Shown: in pieces, positions 52,013 through 61,508 of the stretch
How positions within the stretch are numbered: position 1 is the stretch's first letter
Layout: the number at the start of each line of letters is the position of its first letter
NCBI GenBank assembly: GCA_963784425.1
Contig: CAWARM010000008.1
Location: 62,001-126,000 of the forward strand
DNA from: SHZL01 sp963784425
GTDB taxonomy: Bacteria > Pseudomonadota > Gammaproteobacteria > Xanthomonadales > SZUA-36
Direction: 5' to 3'
Length of the DNA stretch: 64,000 nucleotides
Made by a program: the position numbers and the translations under genes
The notes under the pieces: model-generated
Database searches by the model: none
Seen by the model: only the letters and a program-made list of their open reading frames with translations
Told to the model about the DNA's origin: nothing

Positions 52013-53995
52013 CTACCAATGAATTCCCCGCATCAAGCTCGCAAAGGCCAATTGCTCCTGGGAAGCTTCCACTTGCGCATCCTTGACACCCTGCGCTGCT
52101 GCTGAGTCTGGAAACATACGAAACGCGCTGTTCATGATTATCTCAGCTATCTTGGGGGCAACCGCGTGCAAAAGCTGTGCAAAAATCCCGAGGCGGGTCG
52201 CTATACGCTGGGGCTTATAGATGACTGCCTGCTTTACCATGTTCGCAGCCTCTTCCGGCGTGATTGTTGGCACATTGTCGTACATCCGTGTCGGTGTGAT
52301 CATGGGTGTACGCACCAGGGGCATGTTGATGGTGGTGAAGTGTACCCCGGCATCACTAAACTCTGCTGCAGCACAGCGCGAAAACGCATCCAGCGCCGCT
52401 TTGGAAGACACATACGCTGAGAATCTCGGTGCATTTGAGAGCACACCGATGGAGGAAATATTGATGACATGCCCATCGCGTTTTTTTTCCATCATGGGCA
52501 ATACACCCATGATCAACCGCAGACTGCCAAAATAGTTCAATTGCATGCAACGTTCAAAATCATGGAAACGATCATACGAAGCAGCAATGCCGCGGCGAAT
52601 GGATCGGCCCGCATTGTTGACCAGGATATCAATGCTGCCGAGTTCCCGGCTGACTTCGCTAATGACACGATCACATGCCGTAATATCCGCAAGATCGGCA
52701 GAGTAAGCCCAGGCTTTGCCGCCCTCACTGCTGATTTCCTTGACCACTTGCGCCAGCTTTTCCCTGTCCCGGGCTACAATTGCAACCCGCGCGCCGGCCC
52801 GGGCCATCATTACTGCGGTGGCGTGGCCGATCCCGGAGGAACCTCCGGTTACCACGACCACCTTCCCTTGCACGTGGCCGCGCAGGCTCCGGTCAATAAA
52901 CAGGTCCGGGTCGAGGTGGCGCTCCCAATAGTCCCACAGTTTCCACGCATAGTCTTCCAGCGGTGGGACTTTGATGCCGGTGCCCTTGAGCACCCGTTCC
53001 GTCTCGCGGCTGTCAAATTTTGTGGGGTAGTTTATGAATTTGAACACTTCCGCTGGCATGCCAAGGTCGTTGAGGATCTTGCGCGAAATACGCCTGACGG
53101 GCGACAGCATGCTGATACCTTGCCTGACCACAGCCGGGATAAAACTGAATGCCCGGGAATCAATGCGCATGGTCATCTGGGGCGCATGGGCAGCTTCGGC
53201 AAAAAGGTTAAGTACCTCACCGATGCGCAAAGGCTTGGGGTCGGTCAAGTGAAAGCACTTATGATCTTCACCGGCCTTGTGAGCAATGTGGTCCAGGGCC
53301 TTTACCACATAATCCACAGGCACGAGATTCAACCTGCCGCCTTCCAGGCCTATGGCCGGCATCCATGATGGCATGGCTTTGCGCATTTTCTGGATCAGTT
53401 TGAAGAAATAATAAGGTCCATCAATCTTGTCGATCTCACCGGTTTCAGAACTGCCCACAACAATTCCTGGTCGGTAAATCCTCCAGGGTACGCTGCACTT
53501 GGCCCTGACCACAGCTTCAGCTTCGTGCTTGGTGCGGAAGTAGGGATTGTCCATGCCAACAGCTTCTTCGAACATGTCTTCGCGAAACGTTCCGGAATAG
53601 AGCCCGGCTGCAGCGATCGAACTGATGTGGTGAAAGCGTTTCGCCTTGATAGCCTCGGCAAACCTGATCGCGTTCAGCGTGCCATCAACGTTGGCAACTT
53701 CCTGTGAAGCAGCGTCCGCCTTTAGGTCGTAGATCGCCGCAAGATGAAATACGTGGAAAATCTTGCCTTCAAGTTTCTTGCGCTGGGCTGGAGGCACACC
53801 CAGCCACCCCTTGGACAAGTCGCCAGTTACCGCTATGACCCTTTTCCCGTTTTCGCCCCAGCGCTTGCGCAGGGCTTCCAGCTTTTCTTTTGAGCCCGAA
53901 CGAACGAGCACATATACATTGCCTTTGCGCTGCAATAATACTTCAATGAGATTCCTGCCCAAAAAACCGGTGCCGCCGGTTACGAAATAGTTCAT
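52013..53995 (-). CDS. two-domain fatty acyl-CoA reductase (alcohol-forming, Marinobacter type)
   Basis: Enzyme of 660 residues that probably reduces acyl-CoA (or acyl-ACP) to fatty alcohol. The N-terminal reductase domain starts MNYFVTGGTGFLGRNLIEVL with the dyad Tyr152/Lys156 (PYFRTKHEAEAVVR) and the segment IDGPYYFFKLIQKMRKAMPSW. The second, short-chain dehydrogenase domain has VVTGGSSGIG at about 381-390 and Tyr528/Lys532 (SAYVSSKAALDAFSR). The order, length and C-terminus (FASLMRGIHW) agree closely with what I recall of the 661-residue Marinobacter reductase. ATG 53995 fits that start. It is divergent from the acyl-CoA-binding protein gene, and wax synthase lies 4.4 kb away. Confidence 0.9.
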   Translation of the reverse strand: MNYFVTGGTGFLGRNLIEVLLQRKGNVYVLVRSGSKEKLEALRKRWGENGKRVIAVTGDLSKGWLGVPPAQRKKLEGKIFHVFHLAAIYDLKADAASQEVANVDGTLNAIRFAEAIKAKRFHHISSIAAAGLYSGTFREDMFEEAVGMDNPYFRTKHEAEAVVRAKCSVPWRIYRPGIVVGSSETGEIDKIDGPYYFFKLIQKMRKAMPSWMPAIGLEGGRLNLVPVDYVVKALDHIAHKAGEDHKCFHLTDPKPLRIGEVLNLFAEAAHAPQMTMRIDSRAFSFIPAVVRQGISMLSPVRRISRKILNDLGMPAEVFKFINYPTKFDSRETERVLKGTGIKVPPLEDYAWKLWDYWERHLDPDLFIDRSLRGHVQGKVVVVTGGSSGIGHATAVMMARAGARVAIVARDREKLAQVVKEISSEGGKAWAYSADLADITACDRVISEVSRELGSIDILVNNAGRSIRRGIAASYDRFHDFERCMQLNYFGSLRLIMGVLPMMEKKRDGHVINISSIGVLSNAPRFSAYVSSKAALDAFSRCAAAEFSDAGVHFTTINMPLVRTPMITPTRMYDNVPTITPEEAANMVKQAVIYKPQRIATRLGIFAQLLHAVAPKIAEIIMNSAFRMFPDSAAAQGVKDAQVEASQEQLAFASLMRGIHW

Positions 53996-54122
53996 TTCTA
54001 TGCTCCGGAATTGTTGTTTCAGCTTAGCCTGAGGCCTGTACTCAACCCGCGAAATCAGGTCCAACGGGAGAAGAGGCTGAGGGGCCGATCATGGTACGAT
54101 CTTACCAGAATAGGTGTATTCA

Positions 54123-54410
54123 ATGGCGCAAGAGGAGGGCCTCGTGAAAAACAGCGGACAAAAGGATTTTGAAACTGCGGTTGCTGCAGCCAAGTCACTG
54201 CGTGACCGCCCGGATAACGAAGACATGCTTTTGTTGTATGCCCTGTTCAAGCAAGCCACATCAGGAGACATAGACGTGCCAAAACCTGGGTTTTTCGATT
54301 TTGTTGGTGTTGCGAAATTTGAAGCCTGGGAGAAAGTCCGGGGGACTTCCCGGGACGAAGCGATGTCGCGTTACGTGGAACTGGTGCGGAAACTGGGCGG
54401 CGCTGTCTGA
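54123..54410 (+). CDS. acyl-CoA-binding protein
   Basis: Four-helix acyl-CoA-binding protein (ACBP) of 95 residues: DFETAVAAAKSLRDRPDNEDMLLLYALFKQATSGD, PGFFDFVGVAKFEAWEKVRGTS and a final helix AMSRYVELVRKLGG. ACBPs carry long-chain acyl-CoA in the cytosol and are common in eukaryotes but scattered in bacteria. ATG 54123 gives the normal length. It stands head-to-head with the fatty acyl-CoA reductase, so substrate delivery to that enzyme is a reasonable inference. The TetR gene follows 33 nt later. Confidence 0.92.
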   Translation: MAQEEGLVKNSGQKDFETAVAAAKSLRDRPDNEDMLLLYALFKQATSGDIDVPKPGFFDFVGVAKFEAWEKVRGTSRDEAMSRYVELVRKLGGAV

Positions 54411-54443
54411 TGCGTGCTCCCAAAGGCTGATGTTCTGCCTGTT

Positions 54444-55088
54444 ATGGCGAGACGTGATACACGTGAATTGGTTCTGCAGACCAGCCTTGCTTTGTTCAAT
54501 GAACTGGGCGAGCCCAATGTAAGTACCAACCGCATAGCCGACGAAGCCAATATCAGTCCGGGAAATCTGTACTACCATTTCCGCAGCAAACAGGACATAG
54601 TTGTAGAGTTATTCACGCGATTTGCCACCCAGCTCGACCGGATAATTGCCGTCCCGGTGTCACCGGCTTTACGAGCTGAAGACCTCTGGTTCCAGCTTCA
54701 CTTATCGTTCGAGCTCAAGGGTCATTATCGATTCCTGTTCCGGAACCCGATTGACATAAGCTCCCGTGTTCCAAGCCTGAGGCGGGCATTCATGGGCTTG
54801 TTTCGGCGGGAACGCAAAGCTCTGGAAGATATGATTTCCAGCTTGCAACAAAGCGGCGCCATGTGCATCAGCTCAAGAGAGAAGGAAATTCTGCTGAATA
54901 ACCTGATGCTGGCAATGATGTACTGGATCCCTTTTGCCGAGATGTTTGAGGAGCATGGCCTGCAGGACGAAAATGTTCAGATAAAATCGATTGCTGGTGC
55001 TCTGCAAATGATCATTCCCTACATGGCCGAAGATGCGCGTGCTGAATTGACCAACCTGGCAATATTCTACCTTTCCCATCCGAATTGA
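54444..55088 (+). CDS. TetR-family transcriptional regulator
   Basis: Regulator of 214 residues from ATG 54444. The DNA-binding helix-turn-helix is TRELVLQTSLALFNELGEPNVSTNRIADEANISPGNLYYHFRSKQDIV at the N-terminus; the rest is the helical ligand/dimer domain, of the type seen in TetR_C_33-like members. GTG at 54414 is an alternative start. It follows the ACBP gene by 33 nt, so it may sense acyl-CoA or fatty acids and control the divergent reductase, but no operator has been identified. Confidence 0.88.
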   Translation: MARRDTRELVLQTSLALFNELGEPNVSTNRIADEANISPGNLYYHFRSKQDIVVELFTRFATQLDRIIAVPVSPALRAEDLWFQLHLSFELKGHYRFLFRNPIDISSRVPSLRRAFMGLFRRERKALEDMISSLQQSGAMCISSREKEILLNNLMLAMMYWIPFAEMFEEHGLQDENVQIKSIAGALQMIIPYMAEDARAELTNLAIFYLSHPN

Positions 55089-55119
55089 GTTGCCGGACTT
55101 TTAAGGATAGAAAAAAGAA

Positions 55120-55141
55120 GGGGCCGGTTGATACCGGCCCC
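55120..55141. terminator. convergent rho-independent terminator
   Basis: GGGGCCGGT-TGAT-ACCGGCCCC is a perfect 9-bp stem between the TetR gene and the phasin gene, which converge. On the minus strand it is followed by TTCTTTTTTC, a good U-tract for the phasin transcript; on the plus strand only CTTTC follows. Confidence 0.85.
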
Positions 55142-55182
55142 TTTCGAAGCTGCTTCACCCCGTTGAGTGAAGCTCAGGTCTC

Positions 55183-55776
55183 TCAGTTGGAGCTTGCAGC
55201 TGGCCGCGCAGGCTTCTTGGCGACTTTCTTTCTGGCTACCTGACCAACAACAGGCTTTTTGACTGCAGCTTTCTTGGCCTTTCCGGCGACTTTCACTCTT
55301 GACTGCCCACTGCCTTTCTTGCCATCCAGCTCTGATACCTCACGGGCCAGCTTTTGAACCTTTTCCGCCAGACCGTTTACATCTTCCTTACTCGGGATAC
55401 CCAAGCGTGACAGCGCACGAGCGACGCGGTCTTCGAAAATCCTTTCAAGCTTGTCCCAATTATCATTTGCCTGTTGACGCACGACACCAGCCTGTTGCTT
55501 CATGCCCTCGACCGCGCTTTCGACCTCACCGCGGATACTCTCAATCGCACCCACTACATCCTTGCGGGTCTTCTGCTCGATCTTGCTTCCTTCTGCAACC
55601 AGTTTCTCAAACAACTTGCTACCCTGTTCCAGAATGCGACCACTTTCCTGCTGTGCCACATTGAATGCTCCAAGACCTGCCAGCCAAATTTCACGTGCAG
55701 ATTCAACTACTGGAGCCGCTGCGGTTTGAACTGTTGCTTTGCGTTGAACCTTCTTCTTAAGCACCTTCTTAGCCAT
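55183..55776 (-). CDS. phasin family protein with Lys/Ala-rich tail
   Basis: Protein of 197 residues of the phasin (PhaF/PhaI-like) family. The conserved N-terminal part is SAREIWLAGLGAFNVAQQESGRILEQGSKLFEKLVAEG (about residues 26-63), then a helical region to about 150. The tail is rich in Lys and Ala (KKAAVKKPVVGQVARKKVAKK), as in PhaF, where it binds DNA and helps distribute granules. Phasins coat PHA granules, and related proteins may coat other lipid inclusions. It ends at the terminator shared with the TetR gene. Confidence 0.88.
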   Translation of the reverse strand: MAKKVLKKKVQRKATVQTAAAPVVESAREIWLAGLGAFNVAQQESGRILEQGSKLFEKLVAEGSKIEQKTRKDVVGAIESIRGEVESAVEGMKQQAGVVRQQANDNWDKLERIFEDRVARALSRLGIPSKEDVNGLAEKVQKLAREVSELDGKKGSGQSRVKVAGKAKKAAVKKPVVGQVARKKVAKKPARPAASSN

Positions 55777-55879
55777 GATATTCTCCTATTGAGTGAGTGT
55801 GTTTATATGTCTGTGAATGTATTCTAGGCAAAGGAATTAGAGTAAACACACTAGTCGGTCCTGGACCAGGAGCCAAGTG

Positions 55880-56653
55880 ATGGCGAAATGGAAAGCATTT
55901 CCTTATACCAACCCCAGATTCCAGTTCAACCGGGAAGACTTAGAGAAGGCATGGAAGAAATTGCACGCGGGTGATTGCGAGCCTTTTCCGGTTGATGCTG
56001 CTCTCCAGCAGGCGTGGTGTTGTTTCCATGAGGGGGATTTTCAACAAGCTGTCAGGCTCGGCGATGAGCATGGACTCGCCGGTCACGCAGTTGCCAACAA
56101 GGCCACAGGCGTCTATGCGACTTATCTCGAGGACAACGAAAGCCAGCAAATTGATTGTTTCAAGACCGCAATAAAGCGGGCTGAGAAGGCAATAGAGACT
56201 TTTCCCAACGACCCCAACAGCCATTACTTTCATGCGTTCAACCTGGGCAGGTACAGCCAAAGCATCTCTGTGATGAAGGCCCTCAAGCAGGGATTGGGCG
56301 GGAAGATTCAAAAAAGCCTTCAACAGGCACTTAAGCTACAACCGAAACACGCCGAGGCTCATACAGCCCTGGGTATGTATCACGCAGAGATCATCAACAA
56401 AGTGGGTAAATTGATTGGCTCCATGACATACGGGGCTAATGATAAAGAAGCTATTCGACATTTCGAGACCGCTCTCAAACTCAGTCCGGCCTCTCCAATA
56501 GCCCATATCGAGTACGGCAACGGCCTGTATTTGCTTTACGGCGATAGCCGCCTGGACGAGGTCACGGACTTGTATGTGAAAGCTTCCGAAATGGTGCCCA
56601 TGGATGCCATGGAGAAACTTGATATAGAATCGGCGCTTGCCGAACTTGAATAA
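55880..56653 (+). CDS. TPR-repeat protein of unknown function
   Basis: Soluble protein of 257 residues. Tetratricopeptide-like helical pairs are visible from about residue 40 to 230, for example NDPNSHYFHAFNLGRYSQ, PKHAEAHTALGMYHAEI and SPASPIAHIEYGNGLYLLYGD. No signal peptide is evident. ATG 55880 is used; a GTG lies directly before it. I do not recognise a named family. It is 87 nt upstream of the HerA-like gene and 100 nt from the divergent phasin gene, so a link to either is possible but unproven. Confidence 0.75.
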   Translation: MAKWKAFPYTNPRFQFNREDLEKAWKKLHAGDCEPFPVDAALQQAWCCFHEGDFQQAVRLGDEHGLAGHAVANKATGVYATYLEDNESQQIDCFKTAIKRAEKAIETFPNDPNSHYFHAFNLGRYSQSISVMKALKQGLGGKIQKSLQQALKLQPKHAEAHTALGMYHAEIINKVGKLIGSMTYGANDKEAIRHFETALKLSPASPIAHIEYGNGLYLLYGDSRLDEVTDLYVKASEMVPMDAMEKLDIESALAELE

Positions 56654-56740
56654 AGGGTAGGATAAGGTTCATGGAAGAACAATCAGGTATCCTGACTTTG
56701 AAGTTGTATTTGTTTACCTCATAGCCCTAAGGACAGAGCC

Positions 56741-58390
56741 ATGGAAATGAGAACGGATCATAGGACGCTGATCGGCCACCTCGTTGAGGTGACAGGCGCA
56801 GAGTTTGTTGCGCGCCTGCTTGGCGAGGAAGATGGTTTCAAACCAGAGATCACGATGGGCAAGGACACAGTCCGGGTGGGGCAGGTCGGATCCTACATGC
56901 TGGTAAACCAGGCTGGCTTTCGTTTACTGGTAATGGTTGAAAGCATGTGGCAAGAGCAAGCTCCAGGAGATGAAATCACCAGGTTGGTGCGTTTGAGCCC
57001 GCTGGGTGAACTCAATAAAAATGGAGATTTCAGCCGTGGCGTTACTCACTTTCCCACAACTGGTGCTGAACTGCACATTGTAACGGCAGATACACTTTCC
57101 AGACTTTTTGTCGAGTTCAATAAGACTCGCTACAAGGTCGGGCAACTTAGCTCCTTCGAATCCATAGACGTTGTGCTGGATGCCTCGGCATTTTTCGGGC
57201 GACACGTGGCCATATTGGGTCAGTCCGGATCGGGTAAGTCCTGGTCCGTGACCAGCCTGATCCAGTCTGCTTTGAAAGCAATGCCCAATGCCCACATGAT
57301 TGTGCTTGACTTGCACGGCGAGTACGGCCAGAAAGAAAACGACCCCAAATCCCATGAAGTTTTCCCAAAAAACGTCGTTCGATGTCTGAATGCCGATGAC
57401 CTGGAGATTCCATACTGGCTGCTGAGCTTCGCAGAACTGGTCGACCTCCTGATTGACATGGATGACCAGAACGCATCTGTGCAGATTGCCTACCTGCGGG
57501 GTGTAGTGCTGGAATTGAAGCGTCAGGCGAACGCACACCTGCGGTTGGGACACATCACGGTTGATACTCCAATATTTTTCTCACTGCCGGATTTGTTCCT
57601 TCGATTCAAAACTGCGAACGAGCAAACCGCCGGCTTTGGCAAGGAGACTACCGCTCTTTTTGGCAAATTCGACCAGTTGCTGGTCAAACTGCAGAGTCGC
57701 ATGAACGATACCCGCTACGACTTTCTTCTCAAGCCCAGCAAACGTAATTCCTCTGAAACACTGGCAGACTTGATGAGGGACTTTGTCGGTCTCGGCATAC
57801 CGCGCGCAAAAATCACGGTCATAGACCTCAGTGCAGTGCCATATGACCTGCATCCAACGGTGACGTCACAGATCGGCCGCCTCGCTTTTGAGTTCAATTA
57901 TTGGAATCCGCGCTGCCGGGAATTTCCTATTTTCCTCATTTGCGAAGAAGCGCACTCCTACATTCCGCGGGAGAATTCCGAACACAGCAAGCAGACTCGA
58001 CGCGCCATGGAGCGCATCGCCAAGACGGGCAGAAAATATGGAGTCGGCCTGTGCGTAGTCAGCCAACGGCCACACGAACTATCCGAGACTGTTCTGTCCC
58101 AGTGCAGCACGTTTGTCTGCTTGCGGATTTCCAATCCGGATGATCAGGTCTATGTCCGCCAACTGGTTCCGGAAGCGGCGCGGGGCATGCTCGACGCATT
58201 GCCCTCACTAGCCCGGGGAGAGGCAATCGTGCTGGGAGAAGCAGTGCCTTTGCCCATTCGGCTACAGATCACTATGCCGGAGCCGCCGCCGAATTCCAGC
58301 AACATAGACTACGCCGGTGAGTGGTCACGTGGCCCGGAAGAAATAAGTGTGGATGACCTGGTGGATCGCTGGAGAAGGCAGAAACGATAG
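56741..58390 (+). CDS. HerA-type (DUF87) hexameric ATPase
   Basis: FtsK/HerA-superfamily ATPase of 549 residues. The N-terminal HAS-barrel-like part (to about 140) is followed by Walker A GQSGSGKS (residues 160-167), an insertion (about 190-370) and Walker B FPIFLICEEAHSYIP, with the arginine region RMERIAKTGRKYG-like and CVVSQRPHELSETVLSQC. HerA proteins translocate DNA, with NurA in archaeal repair or with SIR2, DUF4297 and similar effectors in bacterial defence. No nuclease or effector gene lies beside it; its neighbours are a TPR protein and the convergent wax synthase. Its role is therefore open. Confidence 0.88.
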   Translation: MEMRTDHRTLIGHLVEVTGAEFVARLLGEEDGFKPEITMGKDTVRVGQVGSYMLVNQAGFRLLVMVESMWQEQAPGDEITRLVRLSPLGELNKNGDFSRGVTHFPTTGAELHIVTADTLSRLFVEFNKTRYKVGQLSSFESIDVVLDASAFFGRHVAILGQSGSGKSWSVTSLIQSALKAMPNAHMIVLDLHGEYGQKENDPKSHEVFPKNVVRCLNADDLEIPYWLLSFAELVDLLIDMDDQNASVQIAYLRGVVLELKRQANAHLRLGHITVDTPIFFSLPDLFLRFKTANEQTAGFGKETTALFGKFDQLLVKLQSRMNDTRYDFLLKPSKRNSSETLADLMRDFVGLGIPRAKITVIDLSAVPYDLHPTVTSQIGRLAFEFNYWNPRCREFPIFLICEEAHSYIPRENSEHSKQTRRAMERIAKTGRKYGVGLCVVSQRPHELSETVLSQCSTFVCLRISNPDDQVYVRQLVPEAARGMLDALPSLARGEAIVLGEAVPLPIRLQITMPEPPPNSSNIDYAGEWSRGPEEISVDDLVDRWRRQKR

Positions 58391-58444
58391 CGTCACTGCC
58401 CTGGGAAGTTGGCCTCGTAAGGTAATCCCGCGATAGCTCTTGGG

Positions 58445-59926
58445 CTAAGTTGACTGCTGTTCTTCGAGCTCGATCAGTACCCGGGCAAGATAGTTTTCAG
58501 CTGCGCGGCTGCAGGGGCGCGTTTCCTGGGGGAGCATCATGGCAAGGCACATGAGCTTTTCCAGTTCAGGTTTGAACTTTTGAATGATCCGCCCCGGATC
58601 CGCAATCAAACGGCGATCGACAATCAATCCGAAGAAAACCTTGCGGTCATAGCTCAGGATGCTCACCCCTACGCCCAGTTTGCCGGATTGTGGCACCCAA
58701 AACATCATGTCCTGGACCTTTCCGCCTGCGAGGTATAACGGCTCAGCGGGCCCCGGTACATTAGTAAGCACCATGCTGGCCTTTTCGCTAAGCAAGTCCA
58801 GCGCTGGTTTCTGCACTGCAGATGGACTCATGCCAAGCGCAGCGAGAAGCCCAAAGGCCATTACCGCCTGTTTGCTCGCTTTCAGTTCATTCATTCTTTC
58901 ATTCACGCAGTACAAGCGTTCCAGCGGGTTAGCAACGCTGATTGGCAGAGTAAGAAATACCAGGCCGAAATGGTTCCCCAACTTCCTGGCATGTTCCAGT
59001 GGCCGCAGGTTGACCGGGACCGTAGCCCGTATTTCCGCGTTGGCCGACACGCTTTCACCCTCCTCAAGCATATAGCTTCGCAGGGCGCCGGTTACGGCCG
59101 AAATGAGAACATCGTTCACGGTACAACCCAGTGCTTTGCTCACTGCAGCCACTTCCTCAAGAGGAATTGGCTCAGCCCATGCCACGCGCTTACGCACACC
59201 GAGTTTTTTCTTGAACAGCGTTTTTGGATCGTTAGGTAGCGCGAGCGCGTGCGACAGTTCTCGCACCAACTCTCCCATTTCGGTGAGATAGCGCCCTGTT
59301 TTCTCCGGTTCATTCAGCAGCAACACTGCTTCTTCAATCAAGCGGGACATGAAGTAGAAAAACGAATCGATACCTCCTCTTGCGGGCTCGAGCAAGCGCT
59401 GGAAAATAGTTGATTCTTTGGCCCTGCTACGTTTCCATATCTCCGGGTTTGCAGTGACGGTATCACCCTGTGGAGAAGAATCAGTTAGGGAAAGAAACAC
59501 TTGCACTAAGGCAATTCCATCAGCATAACAATGATGGATGCGCATCACCACGACAGGTCCTTCGGTGAAGTTTTCCACGAAGTGGAATTGCCACAATGGG
59601 CGTGAGGGATCGAGAGCTGTGCTGGCAAGGTCGCTGACATACTCTTCCAACTCAGCCCTATCCGCCAGGCCTGGCAGCGCAACGCGTCGCACATGGCCGC
59701 GAATTTCGAACTCCGAGTCAAACTCCCAGAATGCCCCGGCGGACGTTATTGAGGCCTTCTGACGGAATCGCCTGAAAGCCAGAAACCGCTGCCGTATGGT
59801 CTCTATCAACCGGTCATAACTAGCGTTTTTGTCCAGCCCCACCACGCCGGTGATCATCATCAGGTTGCTTGGCTGTTCCATGCGCAGCCACGCGGTGTCA
59901 ACCTTTGACAGAGGTTCCCGCTTCAC
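58445..59926 (-). CDS. wax ester synthase/acyl-CoA:diacylglycerol acyltransferase (WS/DGAT)
   Basis: Acyltransferase of 493 residues that esterifies fatty alcohol or diacylglycerol with acyl-CoA. The catalytic motif HHxxxDG is HHCYADG at residues 131-137. The PLW motif is in SRPLWQFHF (110-112), the ND motif in GCTVNDVLISAVTGAL and the NVPGP motif follows in VLTNVPGPAEPLY. The length is normal for the family. It lies 7 nt after purF on the same strand, an unusual place that may give it housekeeping expression. With the fatty acyl-CoA reductase 4.4 kb away it completes a wax-ester pathway. Confidence 0.94.
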   Translation of the reverse strand: MKREPLSKVDTAWLRMEQPSNLMMITGVVGLDKNASYDRLIETIRQRFLAFRRFRQKASITSAGAFWEFDSEFEIRGHVRRVALPGLADRAELEEYVSDLASTALDPSRPLWQFHFVENFTEGPVVVMRIHHCYADGIALVQVFLSLTDSSPQGDTVTANPEIWKRSRAKESTIFQRLLEPARGGIDSFFYFMSRLIEEAVLLLNEPEKTGRYLTEMGELVRELSHALALPNDPKTLFKKKLGVRKRVAWAEPIPLEEVAAVSKALGCTVNDVLISAVTGALRSYMLEEGESVSANAEIRATVPVNLRPLEHARKLGNHFGLVFLTLPISVANPLERLYCVNERMNELKASKQAVMAFGLLAALGMSPSAVQKPALDLLSEKASMVLTNVPGPAEPLYLAGGKVQDMMFWVPQSGKLGVGVSILSYDRKVFFGLIVDRRLIADPGRIIQKFKPELEKLMCLAMMLPQETRPCSRAAENYLARVLIELEEQQST

Positions 59927-59933
59927 CGGGCGG

Positions 59934-61424
59934 TCACACCAGTTTCATGCCGGATGCGCGACGCACGGAGCGCGCCTGGTCAGAGCGCGAAACCTGCAAT
60001 TTTTCCAGGTACCCCTCCCCAACGCCGGTCACATAGTGTCCGGAAAAACAAGACGTATCAAACTGGGAAATGGACTCGTTGCCTTCCCGGCAGGCGGCCA
60101 CGAGGTCTTCAAGATCCTGGTAAATCAGCCAGTCTGCGCCCAGTTCGTTCTCGATTTCGCGGTCTGTTCGTCCATGCGCAATCAATTCCGACGTGGCGGG
60201 CATGTCTATTCCGTAGATATTGGGAAAACGTACCGGCGGAGAAGCCGAGGCAAAATAGACCTTTCGTGCACCCGCATCGCGGGCCATCTGGATAATCTGC
60301 CGGGAGGTCGTACCCCGGACAATCGAGTCGTCGACAATCAGCACATTCTTGCGGCGAAATTCCAGTTCAATTGGGTTCAGCTTGCGCCGCACGGATTTCT
60401 GCCGCTCCGCCTGCCCGGGCATGATAAACGTCCGCCCTATGTACCTGTTCTTGATAAAGCCCTCGCGGTACTTGACGTCCAGGTCATATGCCAGGGGCAG
60501 CGCCGCAGTGCGACTGGTGTCGGGTACCGGAATCACAACTTCAATATCGTGGTCGGGGCGTTCGCGCAAGATCTTTCGCGCCAGCGCCTGGCCCATGCGC
60601 AGGCGCGCCTTATACACCGAAATATCGTCCTGCATGGAATCCGGACGTGAAAAGTACACATGCTCAAAAATGCACGGAGTGAGTTTAGCGGCCAATGAAC
60701 TGGAATGCGTATGTACAGAGCCGTCCAGTGAAAGAAAAATCGCTTCCCCCGGTCGCAAGTCACGCTCCAGGGTAAAGCCCAGGGCACTCAAAGCAACGCT
60801 CTCCGACGCTATTGCATATTCTTTTCCCGCTTCCGTGTCGCGTGAACCCAGAACGGCAGGACGTATGCCCCAGGGATCGCGAATACCCAGCACACCGTGA
60901 CCACAGATAAGTGCAATTGCAGCGTAAGCGCCACGGCAGCGCCGATGTACTTCGTCCACGGCCTTGAACAGGTGCTCGGGTTTCAAGGTCGCCGGGCTCT
61001 GCGCTTGAAGTTCATGGGCGAGAACGTTGAGCAGCACTTCGGAATCGGACCTGGTATTCAGGTGGCGCCGGTCGCTGTCGAACAACTCCTGGGTCAACTC
61101 TTCAGTGTTGATCAGGTTGCCGTTATGTCCAAGAGCAATGCCGTAGGGGGAATTTACGTAAAACGGTTGTGCTTCAGATGAGTCATCCATGCCCGCAGTT
61201 GGATAACGTACATGGCCGATTCCAACCGTACCACTCAGCTTCTGCATTTCATCGGGACCGAACACGTCTCGCACCAACCCACTACCCTTGTGCAACATCA
61301 TGCGCGATCCCGTTAGCGTAGCAATACCCGCCGCATCCTGACCACGATGCTGCAATACAGTCAGGGCATCGTACAAGGCCGGGCCAACGGGTGTTTGGCC
61401 AACGATTCCTACTATTCCACACAT
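59934..61424 (-). CDS. purF: amidophosphoribosyltransferase
   Basis: First enzyme of purine synthesis, 496 residues. Cys2 is the glutaminase nucleophile (MCGIVGIVG; no propeptide, as in E. coli). LQHRGQDAAGI, GHVRYPTAG and GHNGNL form the glutaminase site. The PRPP-binding loop is VLIVDDSIVRGTTSRQI. It follows cvpA after an 84-nt gap, in the usual folC-dedD-cvpA-purF order. Confidence 0.97.
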   Translation of the reverse strand: MCGIVGIVGQTPVGPALYDALTVLQHRGQDAAGIATLTGSRMMLHKGSGLVRDVFGPDEMQKLSGTVGIGHVRYPTAGMDDSSEAQPFYVNSPYGIALGHNGNLINTEELTQELFDSDRRHLNTRSDSEVLLNVLAHELQAQSPATLKPEHLFKAVDEVHRRCRGAYAAIALICGHGVLGIRDPWGIRPAVLGSRDTEAGKEYAIASESVALSALGFTLERDLRPGEAIFLSLDGSVHTHSSSLAAKLTPCIFEHVYFSRPDSMQDDISVYKARLRMGQALARKILRERPDHDIEVVIPVPDTSRTAALPLAYDLDVKYREGFIKNRYIGRTFIMPGQAERQKSVRRKLNPIELEFRRKNVLIVDDSIVRGTTSRQIIQMARDAGARKVYFASASPPVRFPNIYGIDMPATSELIAHGRTDREIENELGADWLIYQDLEDLVAACREGNESISQFDTSCFSGHYVTGVGEGYLEKLQVSRSDQARSVRRASGMKLV

Positions 61425-61508
61425 ATTTTGACTCTGCTGCGCGCGGGGATGGTACCTGAGGCGAATTCTAACACGGCGGACAACCGCAAGGTTCAGTCTA
61501 ATCGGGTT

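Noticed and set aside
56741..58390. HerA gene as part of a known antiphage defence system
   Set aside because: No SIR2, DUF4297, NurA or other effector gene is adjacent, so a defence call is not supported.
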